Part shown: positions 1 to 9,887 of the stretch, piece after piece
How the letters are laid out: the number at the start of each line of letters is the position of its first letter
Numbering within the stretch: position 1 is the stretch's first letter
Origin: Pelecanus crispus
Lineage: Eukaryota; Chordata; Aves; Pelecaniformes; Pelecanidae
Direction of reading: 5' to 3'
DNA: 64,000 nt
Assembly (NCBI RefSeq): GCF_030463565.1
Contig: NC_134662.1
Coordinates: forward strand, 3,038,001-3,102,000
Notes under the pieces: model-generated
Database searches by the model: none
What the model saw: the letters and a program-made list of their open reading frames with translations, nothing else
What the model was told of the DNA's origin: nothing
Program-made: the position numbers and the translations under genes

Positions 1-946
1 AAGAAGAAGGAAAAATACCTGACCCTTCTCCAGCCTTTCAAGACAAGCTGTCCTGGCTCTGACTTTGCCAAATCGTTCATGCCGGGGAGCGCAGGACAGT
101 GCGTCTCTCTTTTTCCCGCCTGGGGAGAGGGCTCCAGGCTGCACATCCGTCTGGTCCTGGCAGAGTGGTGCACGTGCATGCTCTGGGACTGACACGTGCT
201 CGCTCTGGGACTACGGGGCAAGCGTGCCCACCTGCTCCCGTGTCTCCCCAGTTGGGTTTTTTCATCGCTGATCCGCGAATGCTCCTGGGACACTGTCAGG
301 CCAACTCAAGATACCAAAGGACTCTGAGGAAGCGGCAGCTGGTCGCAAAGCGTGTCCATTGCCCCCTGTGCTCTGATGCCCGTGGGCAATCCCATGGGCG
401 ATCCCATTGCCCGGGCCATCCCCACCCTCGCCAGGGCACCCAGGCAGCGGGGAACTGGTCCCACACCCTGGGTTTTGCAAAATTCTCGCTTGAGGTCCTG
501 CTAAAATGTTGACAGTAGGGTGCAGCTGCCCGCGGGGCTGCGTTGGGAGCATGGGTGAGGGTGTGCGACTGCAGTGCCTTAGGGTGGGCCGGCGTGCCCG
601 CTTCCCCCCCGCTCTGGGCGAGCCGGCGCGGCGGTGCCTGTTGCTCAGATTCTGATAAAATAAAACAGCCCGTCCCAGGCAGCAGCGAGGGGCTCTCCTG
701 GGCTCCAGCTATGCTCGACGCTACGGTGGCATTTCCCCTTGCCGTGTGGCTTCGCCTTCTGCGGCAGCGTTGCAGTGATGGCTCCTGCAGGGCTGAGCTC
801 GGGGAGCTTCCACCCCAAGGGGGGTTTATTCTCCCTTTCCGTGTCCTTTGGGGTCCGGGCTGATGTGGACTACAGGGCAGAGGAGGGGGGGAATCTGTCA
901 TCAAGCCAAACTGCAGAAACAAAGCCCTGGGGCAAATCTTTCTGTG

Positions 947-952
947 AATAAA
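947..952 (+). terminator. Possible poly(A) signal of an unseen upstream gene
   Basis: AATAAA on the plus strand follows GC-rich, UTR-like sequence and precedes an abrupt change to AT-rich DNA with TTATTATTATT. This could be the end of a 3' UTR whose coding part lies left of the window. The hexamer alone is weak evidence. A second AATAAA at 1574-1579, followed by T/G-rich sequence, is an alternative. Confidence 0.25.
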
Positions 953-2189
953 GGCCGTGTCATAAATAGCTTTTATTATTATTATTTCTAATGATGCAGT
1001 ATTTGATGTGAGCTTTTCCAGGGGCCTCGTGTACATTTGCATATCAGAGTATATTCTATCCAAATATATTATTTACTCATTCAGAATGGTACCAAGGTAG
1101 CTGTGACACTTGAAAAAATATTGCTGATGGAAAGTAAAAAGAAAGTGTGTATAGTGGCACATCTTTCCCTCTTACTGTCCCGTGCTGTCGTCTGTCAGGG
1201 TGATGTTTGTCTGTAAATGTCTCATATCAAAGTAGCAGGAGACAAGTGAGAAAACTGGATTTATTTGTAAATAACGGCAAGGAATACTCCCTGGGTCAGA
1301 GTCCGCACTTCAGATCCTGCTGATGAGATAAGATGGTCTAAAAAAACAACTGAGCAACCAAGTGTTAAACTCCCCTGCTCCCACTGAGTGTGATATTAAC
1401 TTCAGCTGGTGCATTGGCTCTTCTTTGCAGCCGCTACCGACCGAACCCAGCCACCTTCTGCTTACCACGGACGTGCAAACGAGATGCTCTGGAGCTCTGC
1501 AGCACTGTGCGAGGAGTCTGGATAACCACCTAAACCCGATATGCACAAAATTCCCAGCTAAACCTGAATAGCAATAAACATATATCAAATGCTCAGGCCT
1601 GTACAATAATTGTTGTGGTCCCCTTTCTTCTTTAATCACTTGAAGGGAGATGTCAGGGAGATGCTGCAACCTTGCAGCATCGTGGGGAGATGCAGGATCT
1701 GCCCGGTGCAGTCTAATTAAAGCAGCGTTGGCCAGGGATCCGGTGTCTGCAGATTCACCACAAAGCAGCGTCCGGTTTGAAGGGGTAATATGCCCGTTAC
1801 ACCAGAGTTCACGGAGGAGAAGAGGCTGAGAGATCAGGCTGCTGCTAAGCACGGGGCTGTAAGAAGCATTTTCTAATTACGCTTCCAGACTAATTGCGGA
1901 GGGTGGGAGCAGAGAGACAGGGACGTGACAAGTGACAGATCATTCCTGCTCTGACCCCTCGGGAAGGGGAAGGTTTAGCCTCAGCCTCTCTCCCTCTGCG
2001 TCCTTGCTCGCTTCACTCTCCCTCTGGATTCTGCCCAGCCTTGCGGGGATGGCTGGACCAGCCTGAGCCTCTTCCTTCGAACGCTGTCTCAGGGCTGGAA
2101 CAAGGGGGTTATTTCCCCCTGGGGAGCTGAGCAGCACCCCCTGACCCCGAGCATACCCGGCTGCGAGCGGAAGGCAAAGCACAGCTCAA

Positions 2190-2540
2190 AATGCTCCCGT
2201 TAAAATGCAAACAGAGCCCAGCTTCGGCTTGCCGCTGGCTCCATCGCCGCTCCCGGACGGGCAAATCCCTGCAGAGATTTCGGTGCGAGCGTGGCTGTGG
2301 GGCTGGGCTGGCAGGCTGCGGAGCTGCCAGGCGCGGGCGATGGGACCCCGGCGAAGGAGGGGGGAGGCCGGGCTGCCCGCGCGGCCCCTTGCTGCCGGGC
2401 AGGGACAGGCAGTGCCCGCGCGTGGCCAAGGGCGGTTTGCAGCAGCGCCCGCGTGTCTGCTTCCAGTCGAGAGACAGCTGAGATGGGAGTGTTGGGGGGG
2501 ATCAGCCCTGCAGTGTCCGGGCTGGCAGCGGATCTGCCTC
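2190..2540. promoter_or_regulatory. GC/CpG-rich patch, possible promoter for LARP6L
   Basis: A compact block rich in G, C and CpG, with several GGCG/GCGCG strings, lies about 1.6-1.9 kb upstream of the first LARP6L coding exon that I can place. It is the only CpG-rich patch upstream of LARP6L in the window, so it is the best promoter candidate. There is no clear TATA box. It could equally be ordinary GC-rich microchromosome-type DNA. Confidence 0.25.
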
Positions 2541-3650
2541 CCACCCCTAATTCAGGTGAGGGGTGTCCTCGTTGTCACCCGCCACCAAGTGCCACCACCC
2601 TTCAGGGACCGCGGCTGTTCCCAGCCCCCTCGCCGGGCAGCTCTTGGCCACCTCTCTCATCCCAGGCCTTTCTCTTCCACCCACCATCTCACCCCCACGC
2701 AGCTCCCAACCAGCAGAGAAAGCCGGGAGGTGGTCGGGGGGTGACACCAAGTGCACCAACCCCAGGGAAACCAGGGGAGCGCGACATCCCAGAAGCGGTT
2801 TGGCATTGCCGGTCCCCGTGGCTTGTCCCGGAAGGATGAGCTGTGAGCTGGCCAGCGCGGCACAGCCCGGGGGTGCATCGGCAGCGGCCCTGCATGGCTG
2901 GGGCAAGGTGTTTGGGCAGGGAGATGCGGTGCTGCATGCAGAGCTGCAGCTGGGGCCCGGCCGGCCCGTGTGGGAGATGCTGCCAGGCTGGTGACTGTCA
3001 GGTTGCTTTGAGAGCTCAGGGTGGACGCATGGCGAGCCCTTGGCCGGTCCTTGTGGCCACAGGGCACAGCAACATCAGCTAAACCCCATGCCTGGATGCA
3101 TGGGCTGAGGGTCAGCTGGGTCAGGCTCCAGGGATGCTCTCCAGACATCAGCTCTGGTTCTCGGCCGCCTCCGCAGCCCCCCATGCCCTGGCATCGCCCC
3201 CAGCCCGGCAGAGCCGCCCCCGCCTGCCCTCGCCCCCGCTGCTCTGACAGCCGCGGCCCCACCTCCACGTTGCCGTCCCGCTGCTGCCCGTCTCAGGGTT
3301 CAAGCATCATCCCAGACCCCGTTCCCCATCCCGCACTGAGGCTGTGGGCCCTCCTGCCCCACAGCATCACCCCCTCCCAGGGGCCCGTGCCCTGCCCTGG
3401 GCTTCACCCCGTTCTTGGGGCTGTTCCGCTCCCTGTCCTTGGGGTGGGGGCTATTTCTGCAGGAAGAAGGACCTTTGCCTGTCATGCTGGCAGCACCAGG
3501 AGCCCAAACAATGCCCTGGACTCAACCGTCCCTCCACATCCATGTGACTGTTACTGTCCCTGCACAAGACAGAGAAACTGAGGCACGGACCGAGATGCCT
3601 TATGGCAGCAGCTCACAGCCCCGCTGGGTACTGGTACTGGCACCAGCGCT

Positions 3651-3690
3651 GGTGCCCCTGCCCCTGCCCCTGCCCCTGCCCCTGCCCGGC
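3651..3690 (+). repeat. CCCCTG hexanucleotide microsatellite
   Basis: About six head-to-tail copies of the hexamer CCCCTG. It lies in non-coding sequence 5' of LARP6L and explains the Pro/Leu and Pro/Cys strings in the open frames that cross it. Confidence 0.85.
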
Positions 3691-3905
3691 TCAGCAGCCA
3701 TGGCAGGAGGAGCCTGGCTGCTCCCGGGGCTCAGCTGCGGCCGTTCAACCTGCAGACGGGTTTCACCTGGAGCCTGGTGTGTCTCGGTGGGGCAGGTCCA
3801 TAACCGCCCGCTGGGGCTCTTCCTGGGGGGCTGCCCTTATAAACCAGCAGCCCGCTTGCCCTGGGGGCTTTTTCTTTCTTTCTTTTCCTTTCTTTTCTCT
3901 CTTAG

Positions 3906-4003
3906 GAGCCTTAGTTTGGAGGTGGGGAGGGTTGGGACCTACTGCCTGTAGGTCTCTAGGATGTAGTGCCGGGAATTTCTACCCTTCCCAGCGCTGCCAA
4001 GCA
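3906..4003 (+). other. Candidate 5' non-coding exon of LARP6L
   Basis: A long pyrimidine tract (3868-3903) ends in TTAG, giving a strong-looking 3' splice site at 3905. At 4003/4004 the string CAG|GTAAGG is a near-consensus donor. The enclosed 98 bases have stops in the frames needed to reach the LARP6L coding frame, so if it is an exon it is 5' UTR. This is inferred from splice-site strings only. Confidence 0.25.
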
Positions 4004-4140
4004 GGTAAGGAGCTGCCTCCGCTCCCCCGTCCCTGGGCTGGGGGCTGCAGCCCCGAGCAGGGCTCTGCCCTGGGGCTGGCTGCGCTCAGGAAACGCCCCA
4101 GCACTGGTTTTCTCCTGTGAAATGCCCCAGATGAAGGACG

Positions 4141-6364
4141 ATGTCGTCACGTAGCTCTGGGGTGGCCTTAGGGCTCAGTTCCCAGCCCAGCTGCAGCACC
4201 CCTCTGCCAGTGCAAAGAAATTCCTTCCCGGCGCTGCATCTCTTTCCACCGCGGAGCCGCTCGCTCGCCCTGCTCAGCCAGGAGGATTTCTTTGAGAGCT
4301 TCAATGGGTACGTGGCTGCTGGGATGGGCGCGGGGGCTGAGCCCTGGTCTTGCCTGGTGTTTGTCCCCAAGGGAATGCGTCCCTTGCCTGGGATGGGTTT
4401 AGGTTGGTGGTCTGGCACTGGCACTCCCAGCACAAGGCTTGCAGGGTGCAGGCTGGCATTGCTCCCCTGGAGCCAGGGCAAAGCTGATGGCCCTGGGTCT
4501 CCCCGGTGTCTCTGCCATCCACACCATTGTGGCTGAGACCAGGCAGTGCTGCGCATCCCAAAGGCCACCAGCTCATGCCCGTGTCCCTGCTGCTCTGCCA
4601 GGAGCTTCTGCAGCGTGAGCAATGTGTTGGGGGCCAATCTGTCGGACTGCAGCTACTCCATCCCCGACCCGCAGCTGGTCCGAAGGATCGTGTCCCAGGT
4701 GGAGTTCTACCTCTCCGATGAGAACCTGGCCAAGGATGCTTTCCTCCTGAAACACGTCCAGAAGAACAAGATGGGCTTTGTCAGCATCAAACTGCTGACG
4801 TCCTTCAAGAAGGTAGGCAGCCCGTGGCACCGGCCAGCCGGGGTGGGAAGTGGCGTTCATGTGGAGGGTGTCTGGGTGTGCTCGGGCTGTCTCTGGTGGG
4901 GTGTACGGGGAGGTCCGGGCTCTGCTCAGGCTGTCTGTGTCCCGGCAAAGCGCTGGTGGTGCAGAGCTGGGCTCTGCTCTCTGCCTTCTGTGTGCTGCAG
5001 CAGCCCTCCAGCCAGGGAGGGTGGCTGGGGGAGCGGTGAACAGTCCTCAAACCACCCCAGGGCTGGATTCACCTCCTCCGCCCATGGTCCCCTGGGGCTG
5101 CTTTGGGAGAGATCATCCCTTAACAAAAAAACTGCAGGGAAGCGCTGGCGGTGTGATGTAGGGGGAAGCTGTAGCTTGTTGCCATGGTCCAAGGGGCACT
5201 GGGGACCTTCTCCTGCGAACCCCGAAGCTGCTCACGTGAAAGGGGTACATCGCCTTGCCATGACTTCAGGATGATGGGGTTGCAGCCTGCCCAGACAGTG
5301 GGTTTAGGGTGGTCCCCACCTGGGGAGACTCACGGGGACGCAGTGGCCCCCTCTCTCTCCCGCAGGTGAAATACCTGACGCGCGACTGGCGGCTCACGCT
5401 CTACGCCCTGCGGTTCTCGGAGCTGCTGGAGGTGAACGAGGAGGGCACCAAAGTAAGGCGGCGGGTCCCCATCCCCGAGTCCCTGCTGAGCATCCCCCCC
5501 AGCAAACTGCTGCTGGCCTGGGAGCTGCTGCCCCAGGAGCAGGACGTGCTGGCGCTGCTCCAGAAGAACTTCCTTGAGACCATCACGAGGATGTTCAGCC
5601 CCTTCGGCGCCATCGCCTCCATCCGCATCCTGCGGCCGGGCCGCAAGCTGCCCTCGGATGTGCGGAAGTACACGTCGCGCTTCCCCGAGCTGCTGAGCAG
5701 GTGCTGCGCACTGGTGGAGTACGAGAGCCTGGAGAGCGCGCGCAGGGCCTTCGAGGACCTCGGCTGCCAAAGCCGCCCGGGCTGCGAAAGTATCAGGGTG
5801 GTCCGGCTCTGCGGGAAAGGTTCCAAGAAGAAACCCGGGGCCGAGAGGGAGGCGGTGGAGGAGCTGGTGGACCAGCCAGGTTGGCAGGCGGCAGCTGTGA
5901 CCTTTCCCTACGGCCTTGGGGACTCCCTGCTCTGCAGCTCCCCGCAGTCAGACGGTGCCCCGGCGTCGCTGCCCCTCCCGCGCAAGGACCCCGCGGCACC
6001 TGCCTGGCCCAGCAGCGACTTCAAGCCCGGCGACTTCAGCAGCACCTTTTCCGGATCGCTCCTCGCCAGCAAAGTCTTCCCTCCGCTCGGGACTGGCTTG
6101 GACACCGGCGGCTGCTACGGCCTCTGCTCCAGCACCGAGAGGCCCCGTGGCTGCGGCTGGGGGAGCGGGGCGGGCGCCTGGGCGCCCTGGCGCAGCAGCC
6201 CCTCTCCGGATGCTAGAGCTCTTCCCAGCAATCCCCCGGCAGCAAAGCGGGCGCCTGAGCCCCTCGGCCTGCGGGACGGGGTGCTCCGCCTGCCCCACGG
6301 CCCCGATGGCACCAAGGGCTTCTGCAGCAGCATCGGGAGAGGAGAGCTCGTCCTCCGGCACTGA
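4141..6364 (+). CDS. LARP6L: La-related protein 6-like RNA-binding protein (LARP6L)
   Basis: Three coding exons: 4141-4307, 4602-4812 and 5366-6364. Junctions are GG|GTACGT...CCAG|G (splits a Gly codon) and AAG|GTAGGC...GCAG|GTG (phase 0). The product is 458 residues; human LARP6 has 491 and, as I recall it, the same exon break after FKK. Residues about 77-160 form the La motif (VEFYLSDENLAKDAFLLKHV, then KMGFVSIKLLTSFKK). About 170-280 is the RRM-like domain (RMFSPFGAIASIRILRPGRK). The extreme C-terminus has the LARP6 tail motif GVLRLPHGPDGTKGF, which belongs to the SUZ-C type. LARP6 proteins bind structured 5' UTRs such as collagen mRNA stem-loops and act in the cytoplasm and nucleus; whether this paralogue does the same is inference. 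The first exon is the weak point: ATG 4141 is the first Met after an in-frame stop at 4132, but its sequence does not look like the acidic LARP6 N-terminus, so the true start may lie in another exon. The gene converges on PRR22. Confidence 0.88.
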
Positions 6365-6868
6365 GGCTCATTTACATTTCGGTTTGGGGATTTTCCTTTT
6401 TTTTTTTTTTTTTTTTCCCCTTCTGCTTTGCTCCTTCTCTCGATCAGAACAACTTTCTGTGGCCCCCGAGAGCTGCGGGCAGTGGTGGTGCGGCTGCTCC
6501 AGGGGATGGGAGTTTTGGGGCAAGGACGCCGCTCGGGGCGGGTCAGCGTGCGAGGCGTGAGACGCTGAGCAGCAGCAGCGGGAGCTGCGCCGTGCCGTGC
6601 TGCTGCCAACGGGGCTGCGCCCGCCCGGGGCCCAGAGCGGCTCCCGCCGCCCCAGCGGCATCGCTGGCCCTGCCCTAAGGAAGGGGCTGCTGCGCCCCGA
6701 GCCCTGGCGCTGGGGCACTGCCCTGATGGGGACCTCGCCCCGCACCTTCTGCGAGCCAGACCCGGAAAGGTGAGGCCGCTTCCCCAAGGCGCCGTCGGCT
6801 GCATTGGCCCCAGGTTGTGGAGCTCTGATGGGAAATGGGCAATAAAGGGAGATGAAGTTTCCAGGCAC
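6365..6868 (+). other. LARP6L: LARP6L 3' UTR
   Basis: This follows directly from the TGA at 6362-6364 and runs to a canonical AATAAA at 6841-6846, followed by a T-rich element from 6888. It contains a run of about 20 T (6397-6417). From 6422 on, the whole UTR is present again 5380 bases downstream with three mismatches. The cleavage point is estimated from the hexamer. Confidence 0.7.
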
Positions 6869-7430
6869 TTTCTGGCCAGTGCAGTGATTTTTTTTTTTAA
6901 TTTTTTTTTTTTATCCCCCCCCCCCTCTGCCCTTCCTGGTCCTGCAGCTGCCCAAGGTGCAGCCAGACAAGGGGAGGAGGGTCCCTGCCTGGCCTGCAGC
7001 TCCCTCCCTCGCCATTCCTGGGCTGATTTGGGGTTCATTTGCTGCAGCCATGAGGCAAAGCTGAGCGCGCTGGGAGCCGAGGAAGGGCGTGATTGTCTTG
7101 AGGCTTTGAAGGGCTTTGTACCGAGCCCTGTCCCCGCTGGAGGGGACGCTGGTTGTGTTTGAGGTGAAGGCATCGCAGCCCTTGTTGTGGTGTGTGTCTG
7201 TCCCTCCCTGGCCCCTGATGTCTGTCCTTGTCCCCGGGCTCCGTGGTGCTTTCTGCATGGGGCCGTGTCTGTGAGTCCTGCAGGGACCCGTCTGTCCTGG
7301 CTCCCCCACCAAAGGGCTGCTTCCCCTGGGGAAGGGGAGCGGGGAGCTCCCCGCTCTGGCGCTGGCTCGGCCCTGGGGCTGGCTCGGTGCTGTGAGGCTC
7401 GCCGCTTCCGATTTGGGGCTTTTGCACCTC
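6422..7430 (+). repeat. Segmental duplication, copy 1 (LARP6L 3' UTR and spacer)
   Basis: This block is repeated in the same orientation at 11802-12585. Positions 6422-6888 align with 11802-12268 without gaps and with three differences (at 6704, 6724 and 6866). About 7150-7430 then aligns with about 12297-12580, with a diverged first 40 bases and long identical stretches after. Copy 1 contains about 230 bases (roughly 6915-7146) that copy 2 lacks. Copy 1 sits in the functional position behind the LARP6L stop. Confidence 0.9.
6841..6846 (+). terminator. LARP6L: LARP6L polyadenylation signal
   Basis: AATAAA in the sense strand of LARP6L about 480 bases after its stop codon, followed some 45 bases later by long T runs. 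It is the only canonical hexamer in the UTR. The duplicate copy of this UTR carries the same hexamer at 12221-12226. Confidence 0.75.
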
Positions 7431-7507
7431 CTGGGTGCCATTTCCCTGTGCCCCCTGCGCTCCCTGCCCATCCCACAGAGGCGCAGAGCGGTTCTGGAGA
7501 AAGAGAT

Positions 7508-7513
7508 TTTAAT
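7508..7513 (-). terminator. PRR22: Probable PRR22 polyadenylation signal (ATTAAA)
   Basis: Read on the minus strand this is ATTAAA, the commonest variant hexamer, about 115 bases past the PRR22 stop. It leaves only a few hundred bases between the ends of the convergent LARP6L and PRR22 transcripts. Confidence 0.45.
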
Positions 7514-7628
7514 GGGAAAAATAACCAGAGCAAAGGTCCCATCAAGGCTACTCTAATGCCCCACCACCCCCCTTCCCAAATACACCACCCCTCCTCTCCC
7601 ACTCCCCCATCTCACCGCTGCCACGGGT

Positions 7629-9454
7629 CTAATCCCCCCCTGCCCTTCCCGTGCTGGCTGCCAGCGCCCTGCGCTTGCTGGGTGGCTTTGCCAAGGTGCT
7701 CTTCCCCTGCTTCTTCCCCCGCTTCTCTGCCACAGCAGGCTGGGACGGTGGCAGGTCCATCCCCACATCCCCCCACGGCGCCGGGGGCTCCATCCCGATG
7801 GTGTTGAATTCTTCAAGGCTCAAGATGGCGTCGGCGATCTCGGGGACGCTGTAGTCGGGGGTGAGCAGCTCCTCGGGCAGCGAGAGGGAGGCGAAGTCAC
7901 AGGGGGGGATGGCTGTGCTGGAGCCAGGGGGGTCCCCAGGCACGGGGCCGCTGCTGGGACCTTCTGGGCTGAGCCTCAACATGTCCAGGGAGCAATCAAA
8001 GAGCCTCAGGGCCTCTTCGAGCGGCACCTCCCGGGAGACTGCGAGGCCGCTACCCGGGTTGCCAAGGGCTTGGCTGGGGGGGGACGTCGCTGCCCGGGGG
8101 TGCCCCCGCGGGGGTGGCCGTGCCGGAGGTGCTGATCCGTGCAGGCTGCCCCTCGATGGGCTGGAGGCCGGGGATGGAGCTCGGCAACACCAGGGCGGCT
8201 GGGGCCACTGCTCTCCCCTCTCTGCCGGTGCCACCGGCGTCCCCAGGCATGGGGCCGCTGCCGGGACCCTCCTGGCTGATCCCCAGGGCATCCAGGGAGC
8301 ACTCGAAGAGCCTCAGGGCCTCTTGGAGAAGCAGCTCCTCAGAGACTTCAAGGTCGCCGTCCAGGTCGCCAAGGGCTTGGCTGGGGGGGGCAGCGGGGGG
8401 GCTGGCGGGGACGTTGCTGCCCGGGGGTGCCCCTGCGGGGGTGGCCGTGCCAGAGGCGCTGATCCATGCGGGCTGCCCCTCGATGCGCTGGAGGCCGGGG
8501 ACGGAGCTCGGCAACACCAGGGCGGCTGGGGCCACCGCCCTCCCCTGAGGGGTGTAGGGTGCGAGGTGTTGCAGCTGGCCCTGGGGGATCCCTGGGGCTG
8601 CCCAGGCCAGGGGGGTCCCGCAGCCCCCGGGGCCCCACAGGGCAGCACCCGGCAGAGAGGCGGCACCGTGGCCAAGCACGGTGGTGGCCGGTGCGGGTAG
8701 GTTGGTGCTGGTCCACTGGATGTGGAAGATGCGGGGGTCGAAGAAGCAGCCGCACGGAGCTCTCTGCAGACCTGTGTGGGTGAGGGGGAGCCATGCTGGG
8801 CTGTGGGGACCCTCCAGGAGCACCCACCAAGCCGTCCCCCACCACCGACATCCCCCAGCTCTGCACCAGGCACCTGGGGAGCTTGTGGCTGCGGGAGGAC
8901 CTGCTGCGGCGGCGGGACGGGGCTGCAAATCGGGGAGGAGACACGCTTCTAGGAGGTGAAACGGGAGAGATGGATGGCCCCAGGTATTTGGGAAATTCTC
9001 TGGGAATTGGCTTTACTGGGCACGCATCACCCAGCGAGGGGGCAGGGAGGCTTGCCTAGGCTTGCTGAACCCCCGTGCCGTATCTGCTGGCGGGACGGGG
9101 TGGTGGGGACGCTGGGAGCGCCCGGGGGTCGGGGATGCTGAAGGTGCCGGAGCAGACAGGGTGCTGTTCCTGCTGGTGGGGCCTGGGGTGCCACCCCCCG
9201 CGGGGGTGCCCGGGCTGCAGGGAAGGGCTGGTCCTGCCCGGGCAGTCGGCATGGGTTAGCTGAGCCTGAGGATAGGGGGCAACAATGGCCCGAGACCCCC
9301 GCTCTCGGCCCCAGGAGCATCCCTGGGCTGCAGGGGTCGGGTGGTCCCTACCTCGGGGGTAGAAGTTTTCAGGGAGCAGAAGAGGCTGAAGGAGCTGGGG
9401 TGCCACGAGGGCGCAGGGGCCACGTGGCGGGAGCTGCATCGGTGGCAGCGCCAT
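7629..9454 (-). CDS. PRR22: Proline-rich protein 22 (PRR22), with a +1 frameshift in the long exon
   Basis: Two exons: 9454-9352 (ATG at 9454-9452, 34 codons plus one base) and 8771-7629 (TAG at 7631-7629). The donor is CGAG|GTAGGG and the acceptor is CACAG|GT; the joined codon is Gly. PRR22 is recognised by APCGCFFDPR and an IxWT-like motif soon after the junction, by EEALRLF modules, and by the C-terminal block SLPEELLTPDYSVPEIADAI followed by a basic tail. The middle is Pro/Ala/Gly-rich and low complexity. The frame breaks at a run of eight G (8076-8083, eight C in sense). Read as it stands, translation stops at about 8050. With seven bases in the run, both parts fall in one frame of about 414 residues, close to the human length as I recall it (about 422). 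The conserved C-terminus after the break argues for a sequencing or assembly slip, or a very recent lesion, rather than an old pseudogene. Molecular function is unknown. Being next to DUS3L agrees with human synteny. Confidence 0.85.
7932..8560 (-). repeat. PRR22: Intragenic tandem duplication in PRR22
   Basis: Two diverged copies of a unit of about 310-325 bases lie in the long exon (about 7932-8238 and 8239-8560). Each encodes an EALRLF(D/E)CSLD module, a PEGP/QEGP linker and the string SGTATPAGAPPGS. The copy offset is 307 bases left of the G8 run and 327 right of it. Removing one base from that run makes the left offset 306, so both become multiples of three, as expected for a coding duplication. 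Confidence 0.8.
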
Positions 9455-9887
9455 GGTCCGTTCCGGCTGTTGGCTGCTAAGGACTCTTTGGGGTCTCCTA
9501 GGAGGGAACGTGAGGGCTCCCCGTGTTCCGCCCCGCCCCAAGAGCCACCCCAGCTCCTCCTGGGGAGGACGGGCTTAAGGGGGCTGGGGTGCCCCGGCCC
9601 ATACGGGCAGCCATCAGGGGCCGTGGGTGCAGGTGCCTTTGGCAGGAAGCCTGGGTCCATTCCCAGAGCTGGGATATTCTTGGGATGAGCAGCTCTTGGC
9701 GGAAGGGGTCCTGCGCCCGGAGCGCTGGGCTGGGGGCACAGGCTGTTCAGGCGGGGCAGGCGAGGCGGAGGCGTCGCGCCGCGTGGCAGGGAGCGGTTTG
9801 AGGGTGCAGCCCTTGCGGCCAGCCGTGATGTGCTTGAGAGCCTCTGGGTGAGGAGTAGGGGGCTGGGAAACAAAGCAGATGTTACAG

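Larger units (their letters stand above)
1..3905. other. Upstream non-coding stretch, no supported gene
   Basis: I see no recognisable gene here. One plus-strand frame is open from the left edge to a stop at 187-189 and could be the tail of an exon, but I do not recognise the peptide. AATAAA hexamers on the plus strand at 947-952 and 1574-1579 could mark the 3' end of an unseen upstream plus-strand gene. About 2190-2540 is GC- and CpG-rich and could be promoter-like. Around 3555-3585 there is a short string resembling the MIR-type 'gagaaactgaggcac' motif. Long open frames in this area are GC-driven and overlap on both strands. Confidence 0.5.

Noticed and set aside
296-1063. 255-codon minus-strand open frame near the left end
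   Set aside because: Pro/Arg/Ser-rich without any family likeness; overlaps plus-strand frames and a probable 3' UTR.
6115-7602. 495-codon minus-strand open frame
   Set aside because: It is antisense to the LARP6L last exon and 3' UTR, then runs through T/A-rich tracts as poly-Lys. It is low complexity and has no domain; a GC-driven shadow.
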